The translations under genes and the position numbers were made by a program. From positions 1 through 5,590 of the forward strand of contig JALWWR010000104.1 of assembly GCA_026993045.1 (NCBI GenBank): a stretch of 5,590 nucleotides of DNA, given 5' to 3'. Positions 1 through 4,199 of this stretch are shown here, piece after piece; position 1 is the stretch's first letter; each line of letters begins with the position of its first letter. The notes beneath the pieces were generated by a model. That model was given only the letters and a program-made list of their open reading frames with translations. It was not told the DNA's origin and searched no databases. Source of the stretch: Thermodesulfatator sp. (GTDB lineage Bacteria; Desulfobacterota; Thermodesulfobacteria; Thermodesulfobacteriales; Thermodesulfobacteriaceae).

Positions 1-720
1 GAAAAGGGGGTGCTTAAAATCCAACAGATAAGGGAAGCTGAGCGCTTTTTGCAGTTTGCCCCTTTAGAGGCCCCGGCCAAAATGGTCCTGGTGAAGGAGG
101 CCCAGCGCCTGAACCGGGAGGCGGCTAACGCCCTCCTTAAGTCCCTGGAAGAGCCTCCCTCCTATGCCCATTTTGTCCTCCTGGCCCCTTATCCCGAGGC
201 CTTGCTTCCCACCATTGTCTCCCGGGCCCAAGTGGTCTATTTTAGGGCCTTACCCCCCGCCATTATCCAAGAGATCCTGGTCCAACGCTTGGGCTTAGGG
301 TTAGAGGAGGCCCAGACCTTGGCCCTCTTGGCCGAGGGGAGCCTGGGGCGGGCCTTACGACTGGCAGAAAAGGGAGTCTTAGAAAGCCTAAATCGCTTCG
401 TGGCCGCGGTGCGTTACCCTGACCCGGCCGTAAAATTTAAGACTGCTGAGGCCCTCGCTTCCCGCCAGGAGGACCTGGCGGATCTCTTTTTCTTGTTAAA
501 ACTCTGGCTCTGGCACTCTTATCGGTGGCGCCGGAAACAAGGGGAGTATCCCTCGGTCTTCCCGGAACCTTTCCCCAAGGCTCACCCCCTCTTGGTGGCG
601 GGCGTGGAAAAGATAGAAGCACTTTACTCAGGGCTCCGGGACCCCAAAAGACGGGTGGACCCTAAAAAGGGTCTTCTTTGGCTCCTCTTGCGCCTAGCTC
701 AGCTCTGGGAGAGAAGTTGA
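1..720 (+). CDS. holB: DNA polymerase III subunit delta' (holB), 5'-truncated by window edge
   Basis: This is the C-terminal 239 residues of the delta' subunit of the clamp-loader complex, which helps load the sliding clamp onto primed DNA at the replication fork. The frame is open from base 1, and the first visible residues (EKGVLKIQQIREAERFLQF, residues 1-19) match the family's internal 'I.QIR' segment, so the GTG at position 10 is not a real start; the P-loop and zinc-binding part lies outside the window. Visible motifs are NALLKSLEEPP (residues 43-53), typical of delta'/gamma/tau AAA+ proteins, and TIVSRAQ (71-77), the arginine-finger SRC motif with Cys replaced by Ala and the finger Arg75 kept. 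The remainder is the helical lid and collar region. The gene ends in TGA at 718-720 and overlaps the convergent FmdE-family gene by 22 bp. Family assignment is firm; DnaX is less likely because the protein stops soon after the collar region. Confidence 0.9.
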   Translation, partial: EKGVLKIQQIREAERFLQFAPLEAPAKMVLVKEAQRLNREAANALLKSLEEPPSYAHFVLLAPYPEALLPTIVSRAQVVYFRALPPAIIQEILVQRLGLGLEEAQTLALLAEGSLGRALRLAEKGVLESLNRFVAAVRYPDPAVKFKTAEALASRQEDLADLFFLLKLWLWHSYRWRRKQGEYPSVFPEPFPKAHPLLVAGVEKIEALYSGLRDPKRRVDPKKGLLWLLLRLAQLWERS

Positions 721-1301
721 AAATAGCCCCCTTGGGCGCAGGGTCGACAAAGGATGCGCCCTTCTTCTAGGATCTCTCGCCCGTCTTGCACGTAAACTCC
801 GCAGCGCTCGCAACGCACCCGGCGCTTGGGTCGCCCCGGAAGATCAAACTCTGAGATGGGAACCCGGACTTCCTGGACCTCGAAAAGTTCCTCTTCCGGC
901 ATGACCCGGTAGGCCTCAAGTTGTCTCTTGTACTTGTCCGGGATCCCGGGGGCATAACGCTCCGCTAGCTCCCGGGCCTCTTCCCGGGCCAAGATCCGAA
1001 AGGCCCGACCGGTCTCCAAATTGACAAAGGTGGCCGCCATGATGCCGTAGTCGAAGAATTTAAGGGACCTTTTGCCTAAACTAGCCCCGGTTACGGACTG
1101 GATGGCGTCGGTGGCGCAGCGGTCAATCTCAACGTAGACTAAGAACTTCTTACGGTCTTGCCCTCGGGGGTCTGGAATACCGATGAGCCGTAAGCCTAAA
1201 AGCGCCAAGCGCACCCCCAATACCTGGCCGGCACAGAGGTGCCCGTGAATACGGACCGATTCTTCTAAGATCTTTTCAAAGGGCTCCTCCCAGATGGCCA
1301 T
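699..1301 (-). CDS. FmdE-family protein with C-terminal C4 zinc ribbon
   Basis: The protein belongs to the formylmethanofuran dehydrogenase subunit E (FmdE) family, whose bacterial members are mostly uncharacterised metal-binding proteins; the name does not imply methanogenesis. From the ATG at 1301 it has 200 residues. The hallmark HGHLCAGQVLGVR is at 19-31 and DRCATDAIQSVTGASLGKRS at 60-79. The C-terminus carries a zinc ribbon, CxxC at 164/167 and CxxC at 185/188, as in DksA/TraR-type fingers, a common FmdE add-on. The start is uncertain: in-frame ATGs lie at 1310, 1376 and 1475, none with a Shine-Dalgarno sequence. I prefer 1301 because homology begins just after it and because a good promoter (-10 at 1314-1309) would start transcription at about 1301-1303, which suggests a leaderless mRNA. 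The residues encoded upstream of 1310 do not look like family sequence. The gene is convergent with holB and divergent from speD. The family call is firm; the substrate and role are unknown. Confidence 0.85.
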   Translation of the reverse strand: MAIWEEPFEKILEESVRIHGHLCAGQVLGVRLALLGLRLIGIPDPRGQDRKKFLVYVEIDRCATDAIQSVTGASLGKRSLKFFDYGIMAATFVNLETGRAFRILAREEARELAERYAPGIPDKYKRQLEAYRVMPEEELFEVQEVRVPISEFDLPGRPKRRVRCERCGVYVQDGREILEEGRILCRPCAQGGYFQLLSQS

Positions 1302-1308
1302 GAAAGGC

Positions 1309-1336
1309 ATAATACCATGGGCCAAGGGCTTGACAA
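1309..1336 (-). promoter_or_regulatory. Candidate sigma70-type promoter of the FmdE-family gene
   Basis: Read on the minus strand, TTGTCA (1336-1331) and TATTAT (1314-1309) are separated by 16 bp, and each matches five of six consensus bases. The predicted transcription start is about 1301-1303, on or next to the preferred ATG. This fits the missing Shine-Dalgarno sequence and points to a leaderless message. The -35 shares bases 1331-1335 with the divergent plus-strand -35. The assignment is by eye only. Confidence 0.45.
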
Positions 1337-1357
1337 AGGGAAAAAGATAGGTATTTT
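1330..1357 (+). promoter_or_regulatory. Candidate sigma70-type promoter of speD-speB
   Basis: A perfect -35 TTGACA (1330-1335) is followed after 16 bp by TATTTT (1352-1357, four of six consensus bases). Transcription would start near 1364, giving a leader of about 120 nt before the speD ATG. No better promoter is visible in the GC-rich stretch between 1415 and 1486. The site lies between the divergent genes and overlaps the opposing -35. Confidence 0.4.
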
Positions 1358-1368
1358 GTGTGCTGCCC

Positions 1369-1414
1369 AGGGTGGCCATCTTGAAGGTGGCTACCCTTAA
1401 TTTATTTTTTCTTT
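1369..1414 (+). terminator. Intrinsic-terminator-like hairpin in the speD leader (possible attenuator)
   Basis: AGGGTGGCCATC (1369-1380) pairs over 12 positions with GGTGGCTACCCT (1386-1397), with two G-U wobbles and a five-base loop (1381-1385). A T-rich tract follows through 1414, including six consecutive T at 1405-1410. The polarity is plus strand only, since the minus strand has no T tract after the hairpin. No plus-strand gene ends nearby, so it either blocks read-through from holB antisense to the FmdE-family gene, or acts as an attenuator or 5' stabilising hairpin in the speD leader, beginning about five bases after the predicted transcription start. Confidence 0.55.
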
Positions 1415-1430
1415 CCACTGCGCGGCCTTT

Positions 1431-1447
1431 GGCGCCGGGGTGGCGCC
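1431..1447. repeat. Short GC-rich inverted repeat in the speD leader
   Basis: GGCGCC occurs at 1431-1436 and again at 1442-1447 with GGGGT between. Because GGCGCC is its own reverse complement, the two copies can form a 6-bp hairpin with a five-base loop in the leader RNA. It sits directly before the inverted repeat that includes the speD start. Its role is unknown, and the unit is short enough to arise by chance in GC-rich DNA. Confidence 0.35.
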
Positions 1448-1490
1448 CCATGGCCTTGGCAGAATCTAGAAGCAAGGAGGACGGCCATGG
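1448..1490 (+). promoter_or_regulatory. Inverted repeat enclosing the speD ribosome binding site and start codon
   Basis: CCATGGCC (1448-1455) is perfectly complementary to GGCCATGG (1483-1490), and the latter contains the speD ATG (1487-1489). The 27-base loop holds the Shine-Dalgarno AAGGAGG. If formed in RNA, the 8-bp stem would pair the start codon and could limit initiation. The pairing is seen directly; regulation is inferred. Confidence 0.4.
1474..1480 (+). promoter_or_regulatory. Ribosome binding site of speD
   Basis: AAGGAGG lies six bases before the ATG at 1487. This near-ideal Shine-Dalgarno fixes the speD start. It sits in the loop of the surrounding inverted repeat. Confidence 0.85.
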
Positions 1491-1945
1491 AGAAAAAACA
1501 CCTGGAGAGCGAAAAGATCGAGTACGGCTTTGGGCAGCACCTGATCTTGGACGGCTATGGGTGCAAGCGCGAAAAACTCATGGACCTGGATTTTATCTAC
1601 AATTTTCTCAACAATTACCCTGACCAGATCCAGATGACCAAGATCATGCCCCCTTACGTCTTCAAGTATTACGCCCCGGTGCCTGAGGACTGGGGGATCT
1701 CCGGATTCGTCATTATTGCTGAAAGTCACATCAGTATCCACACCTTTCCGGAAAAGCTCTATCTCAGCGTGGACATCTTTTCCTGCAAGCCCTTTGACGT
1801 GGACCAGGCCATTGAGGATATCTCGCGGCTTTTTGAGATCCAGAAAAGCGAGATCCGTCTTTTAGATCGAGGGCACGAGTTTCCACGTTCCATCCGGGCT
1901 GTAGAGCGTTTCATTCGAGCGGAAAGAAATCAATTGGCCGTTTAA
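1487..1945 (+). CDS. speD: SpeD-family pyruvoyl decarboxylase (S-adenosylmethionine decarboxylase proenzyme, or possibly arginine decarboxylase)
   Basis: This 152-residue proenzyme belongs to the short prokaryotic SpeD family, whose members cleave themselves to create a pyruvoyl cofactor. The signature AESHISIHTFPEK is at 78-90: cleavage is expected between Glu79 and Ser80, with Ser80 becoming the pyruvoyl group, His85 the processing histidine and Cys100 the catalytic acid. The spacing of +5 and +20 from the serine matches characterised short AdoMet decarboxylases. The N-terminal FGQHLILDGYGC (15-26) is also typical. Before the signature, FKYYAPVPEDWGISG carries extra residues relative to the more usual F-P-Q-G-V-S-G form. 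AdoMet decarboxylase supplies aminopropyl groups for spermidine. However, SpeD homologues acting as arginine or ornithine decarboxylases are known, and the direct join to an agmatinase-family gene makes arginine decarboxylation a real alternative. The family is certain; the substrate is open. Confidence 0.92.
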   Translation: MEKKHLESEKIEYGFGQHLILDGYGCKREKLMDLDFIYNFLNNYPDQIQMTKIMPPYVFKYYAPVPEDWGISGFVIIAESHISIHTFPEKLYLSVDIFSCKPFDVDQAIEDISRLFEIQKSEIRLLDRGHEFPRSIRAVERFIRAERNQLAV

Positions 1946-2809
1946 ATGGCGGGCACTTTTTTAGGGCTACCCGAGGACCGGGAGCGGGCCCGGGTGGCCT
2001 TTATCCCCGCTCCCTATGACGCCACCACTACCTGGCGTCCCGGTACCCGGGAGGGAGCAGCTCGGATCCTAGCTGTTAGCCCCCATCTGGAGTTCTTCGA
2101 CGAAGAAACCCTCACCGAACCTTACCGGACTTTAGGTTTTTACACCTTTCCGGCCCCGGAGCTTCCGGTGGCCCCGGAAAAGGCCCTAGAGAGCTTGGAA
2201 GGGCTGGTAGAAGAGGCCCTTGCCGAAGGAAAGTTCCCGGTCCTTTTAGGTGGAGAGCACACCGTCACCCTGGCGGCCTTAAAGGCCCTTAAGAGACGCT
2301 TAGGGCCCTTTCAAGTCCTTTATCTGGACGCCCATCTCGATCTGCGAGACCGTTACCAAGGCACCCCTTACAGCCACGCCTGCGTGTTTCGACGGGCCCT
2401 GGAGGCGGGGCTCTCCATAGTTCCCGTAGGGATTCGGGCCTTGGACCGGGAGGAATGGGAGCTGGTGGAACAGGAGAAGATTCCGGTCTTTTGGGCCCGG
2501 GAGATCAAAAGGGATTTTCCGGCCTTTCTTAAAAGGCTTAAAGCGGTCCTTCGTGCGCCTCTTTATGTAAGTATAGACCTGGATGCCTTGGATCCTGCTG
2601 AGGCCCCAGGGGTGGGCACCCCGGAGCCCGGAGGGCTTAACTGGTATGAGGTCTTGGCTATCCTGCGGCTGGTCTCAGAGGAGCGGGTCTTGGGTTTTGA
2701 TGTGGTGGAGCTCCTGCCCTTGCCTGGAGATCCCCGCACCGAGTTCCTAGCGGCCCGACTTATCTACAAGTTTTTGGCCTATCTAGAAGGGCAGCTAAAG
2801 GTCCGCTAG
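1946..2809 (+). CDS. speB: Agmatinase / ureohydrolase family protein (SpeB)
   Basis: This 287-residue protein is of the arginase/agmatinase superfamily, binuclear manganese enzymes that release urea from guanidino compounds. All metal ligands are visible: GGEH with His105, DAHLD with Asp128, His130 and Asp132, and SIDLDALDP with Asp211 and Asp213. APGVGTPEPGGL (220-231) and Glu255 in FDVVELLP complete the family pattern. SHA (143-145) stands where agmatinases commonly have SHG. The likely substrate is agmatine, giving putrescine, or N1-aminopropylagmatine, giving spermidine, as in some thermophiles. The ATG immediately follows the speD TAA with no spacer and has only a weak purine stretch (GGAAAG at 1921-1926) upstream, so translational coupling to speD is likely. 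The 3' end overlaps convergent argD by 15 bp. Family assignment is firm; agmatine versus aminopropylagmatine cannot be told from sequence alone. Confidence 0.92.
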   Translation: MAGTFLGLPEDRERARVAFIPAPYDATTTWRPGTREGAARILAVSPHLEFFDEETLTEPYRTLGFYTFPAPELPVAPEKALESLEGLVEEALAEGKFPVLLGGEHTVTLAALKALKRRLGPFQVLYLDAHLDLRDRYQGTPYSHACVFRRALEAGLSIVPVGIRALDREEWELVEQEKIPVFWAREIKRDFPAFLKRLKAVLRAPLYVSIDLDALDPAEAPGVGTPEPGGLNWYEVLAILRLVSEERVLGFDVVELLPLPGDPRTEFLAARLIYKFLAYLEGQLKVR

Positions 2810-3985
2810 GATTTCTCTTAAGGCCTGGGCCAAGGCGTCGATCTCCCGGTAGGCCACGGTTAGCGGAGGACTGAAACGCACCACTTCAGGCTTAGGGGCC
2901 GTGGCCAGGATCCGGCGAGCAAAGAGCCGTTTTACGATCTCCGGGGCCAAGCCCTTCTCGACTTCAAGCCCCAGAAGGAGTCCTTGCCCCCGTACCCCTC
3001 GAACCCGGCCGGGAAATTCCCGGGCCAGGTCCTCCAGCTTCCGGGCCAGGCTAGCTCCTCGCAGGCGTACTTCTTCTAGAAACCCCTCTGAAAGGACCCT
3101 TTTCAAGACCGCAAGACCCGCGGCGCAGGCCACCGGGTTTCCTCCAAAAGTGGAGGCGTGAGAGCCAGGGGTCAAGGCCGCCATTACTTCCTCACGGGCC
3201 ACCATGGCCCCCAACGGAAGGCCTCCTCCAAGGCCTTTGGCCAGACACATGATGTCAGGTTCGATCCCGAAATGTTCGTAGGCCCAAAGCCGGCCGGTGC
3301 GTCCCACTCCGGTCTGGATCTCATCCAAGATGAGAAGGGCCTTAAACCGGTCGCAGAGCCGGCGGGCTTCTTCCAAAAAGGCTTGCTCTAAAGGCACCAC
3401 CCCCCCTTCGCCTTGGATGGGCTCTAGGATCAGGGCGCAGACTTTTTCTCCCAAAACTTCCCGCAGGGCCTTCCGGTCGTTGGCCGGGATATGGACGAAA
3501 TCCGGCACCAAAGGTTCGAAACCTTCCCAATAAGCCGGCTGTCCGGTGGCGGTGAGGGCCCCGTAGGTGCGCCCATGAAACGAGTTTTTTAAGGCCACAA
3601 TGCGGGTCTTTTCTGGGCTATGATTAAGGTAGGCGTAGCGGCGAGCCAGTTTGAGGGCCGCCTCTACGGCCTCGGCCCCGGAGTTACAAAAAAAGACCTT
3701 GTCTCCAAAGGAGTGTTCCACCAGCTTTTGGGCCAGCCGGGCTTGGGGTTCAGTCCAATAGAGATTGGAGACGTGGAGCAGGCGTTCGGTCTGTTCCCGG
3801 ACGGCCTTCACCACTTCTTCCGGACAGTGTCCCAGGGCGCAGACCGCGATTCCAGCACAAAAATCCAAGTACTCCTGGCCCTCTTCATCCCAGAGACGGC
3901 TCCCTTGCCCCCGCACAAAGGCCACTGGAAAGCGTTGGTAGTTCCCGGCCAGATAAAGGGCCCCCAGATCCTTTAGATATCCCAT
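2795..3985 (-). CDS. argD: Acetylornithine aminotransferase (ArgD)
   Basis: This 396-residue class-III aminotransferase uses pyridoxal phosphate. ArgD interconverts N-acetylornithine and N-acetylglutamate semialdehyde in arginine biosynthesis and can also act on succinyl-diaminopimelate in the lysine pathway. Visible features are CNSGAEAVEAALKLAR (100-115, phosphate-binding), SFHGRT (135-140), LILEPIQGEGG (185-195), LDEIQTGVGRTG (220-231) with Asp221 contacting the pyridine nitrogen, the Schiff-base Lys250 in CLAKGLGGG, and STFGGNPVACAAG (278-290). Length is normal for ArgD. The ATG has a strong Shine-Dalgarno five bases upstream and its own promoter. The gene runs tail to tail into speB, placing arginine synthesis beside arginine-derived polyamine chemistry. 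Related transaminases (ornithine, GABA, LysJ) share most motifs, so exact substrate is inferred from overall resemblance. Confidence 0.88.
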   Translation of the reverse strand: MGYLKDLGALYLAGNYQRFPVAFVRGQGSRLWDEEGQEYLDFCAGIAVCALGHCPEEVVKAVREQTERLLHVSNLYWTEPQARLAQKLVEHSFGDKVFFCNSGAEAVEAALKLARRYAYLNHSPEKTRIVALKNSFHGRTYGALTATGQPAYWEGFEPLVPDFVHIPANDRKALREVLGEKVCALILEPIQGEGGVVPLEQAFLEEARRLCDRFKALLILDEIQTGVGRTGRLWAYEHFGIEPDIMCLAKGLGGGLPLGAMVAREEVMAALTPGSHASTFGGNPVACAAGLAVLKRVLSEGFLEEVRLRGASLARKLEDLAREFPGRVRGVRGQGLLLGLEVEKGLAPEIVKRLFARRILATAPKPEVVRFSPPLTVAYREIDALAQALREILADL

Positions 3986-3990
3986 TTTGG

Positions 3991-3998
3991 CCTCCTTT
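3991..3998 (-). promoter_or_regulatory. Ribosome binding site of argD
   Basis: On the minus strand AAAGGAGG is followed by CCAAA and then the ATG at 3985. The strong match and five-base spacing fix the argD start. Confidence 0.85.
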
Positions 3999-4011
3999 GG
4001 TTGGTGCCCTA

Positions 4012-4040
4012 ATTATACGAAAAACAAAGACCTTTGAGAA
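4012..4040 (-). promoter_or_regulatory. sigma70-type promoter of argD
   Basis: On the minus strand a perfect TATAAT (4017-4012) is preceded after 17 bp by TTCTCA (4040-4035, four of six consensus bases). Transcription would start near 4005, giving a leader of about 20 nt that contains the Shine-Dalgarno sequence. The -35 falls inside an inverted repeat (4026-4047), which could therefore act as an operator. No match to a known arginine-repressor box is obvious. Confidence 0.6.
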
Positions 4041-4050
4041 AGTCTTTTTT
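4026..4050. repeat. AT-rich inverted repeat over the argD -35, followed by T run on plus strand
   Basis: AAAGA-C-CTTT (4026-4035) pairs with AAAG-TCTTT (4039-4047), giving nine base pairs with one bulged C and a GAG loop; T48-T50 extends the T run. On the plus strand it resembles a weak terminator, but no plus-strand gene ends nearby, though it could stop antisense transcription from the speB side. As DNA, it covers the argD -35. Confidence 0.4.
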
Positions 4051-4064
4051 CGGGCAAGCCCGAA
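4049..4064. repeat. Palindrome TTCGGGC-AA-GCCCGAA
   Basis: A perfect 16-base inverted repeat upstream of the argD promoter: seven-base arms around two central bases, or a 6-bp stem with a CAAG tetraloop if folded. On the plus strand TTTAAT follows, too weak a T tract to call a terminator with confidence. An operator for a dimeric regulator or a folded element are both possible. Confidence 0.45.
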
Positions 4065-4101
4065 TTTAATCTAAGGCCGTTAGTTTTCTTTTGATTCTTG
4101 A

Positions 4102-4160
4102 AGACTCCCAAAGTTTTTCGGGAGACTAAAAAGTTTTCCTAGACTAGACAAAAGTTAAAA
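4102..4160. repeat. Three imperfect AGACT...AAAGTT repeats
   Basis: AGACT begins at 4102, 4123 and 4141, each followed within five to eight bases by GTT inside an A/T-rich run (GTTTT in the first two copies, GTTAAAA in the third). The steps of 21 and 18 bp are about two helical turns. The first copy also contains a hairpin, CTCCCAAA (4105-4112) with TTT-C-GGGAG (4116-4124, C bulged). They lie just upstream of the PAS-GGDEF-EAL gene and could bind a regulator; no known box is recognised. Confidence 0.35.
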
Positions 4161-4174
4161 AATGTTTATTTAGT
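4145..4174 (+). promoter_or_regulatory. Weak promoter candidate for the PAS-GGDEF-EAL gene
   Basis: TAGACA (4145-4150, five of six -35 bases) is followed after 18 bp by TTTAGT (4169-4174, four of six -10 bases). Transcription would start near 4181, just before the purine-rich AAAGGGGG and the GTG start at 4200. An alternative pair, TTAAAA (4155-4160) with TACATT (4177-4182), would start inside the ribosome binding site and is less consistent. Confidence 0.3.
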
Positions 4175-4182
4175 TTTACATT

Positions 4183-4190
4183 AAAGGGGG
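4183..4190 (+). promoter_or_regulatory. Putative ribosome binding site for GTG start at 4200
   Basis: AAAGGGGG ends nine bases before GTG at 4200. It is the only Shine-Dalgarno-like sequence suited to an in-frame start: the frame is closed by TAA at 4182-4184. A better-looking AAAAGGAG (4223-4230) has no in-frame start codon after it. Confidence 0.4.
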
Positions 4191-4199
4191 CGCCCGGAA

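Noticed and set aside
10..12. GTG as the start of holB
   Set aside because: The frame is open to base 1 and the residues before and after match internal delta' sequence; the family's N-terminal nucleotide-binding part must lie upstream.
1021..1026. TTGACA on the plus strand inside the FmdE-family gene
   Set aside because: No suitable -10 follows at 15-19 bp, and the bases are explained by coding on the minus strand.
1360..1623. Plus-strand reading frame crossing the speD leader and start
   Set aside because: It runs over the terminator-like hairpin and into speD in a different frame, and its translation resembles no protein family.
1466..1741. Minus-strand open frame opposite speD
   Set aside because: Shadow of the well-supported speD gene, without a ribosome binding site or recognisable domain.
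2901..3976. Several plus-strand open frames opposite argD
   Set aside because: All are antisense to a complete ArgD with all active-site motifs; their compositions (Arg/Ser/Pro-rich) are typical of shadow frames.
4188..4195. Palindrome GGGCGCCC before the GTG start of the PAS gene
   Set aside because: Too short to fold on itself with a loop and common in GC-rich DNA; no further support as an operator.
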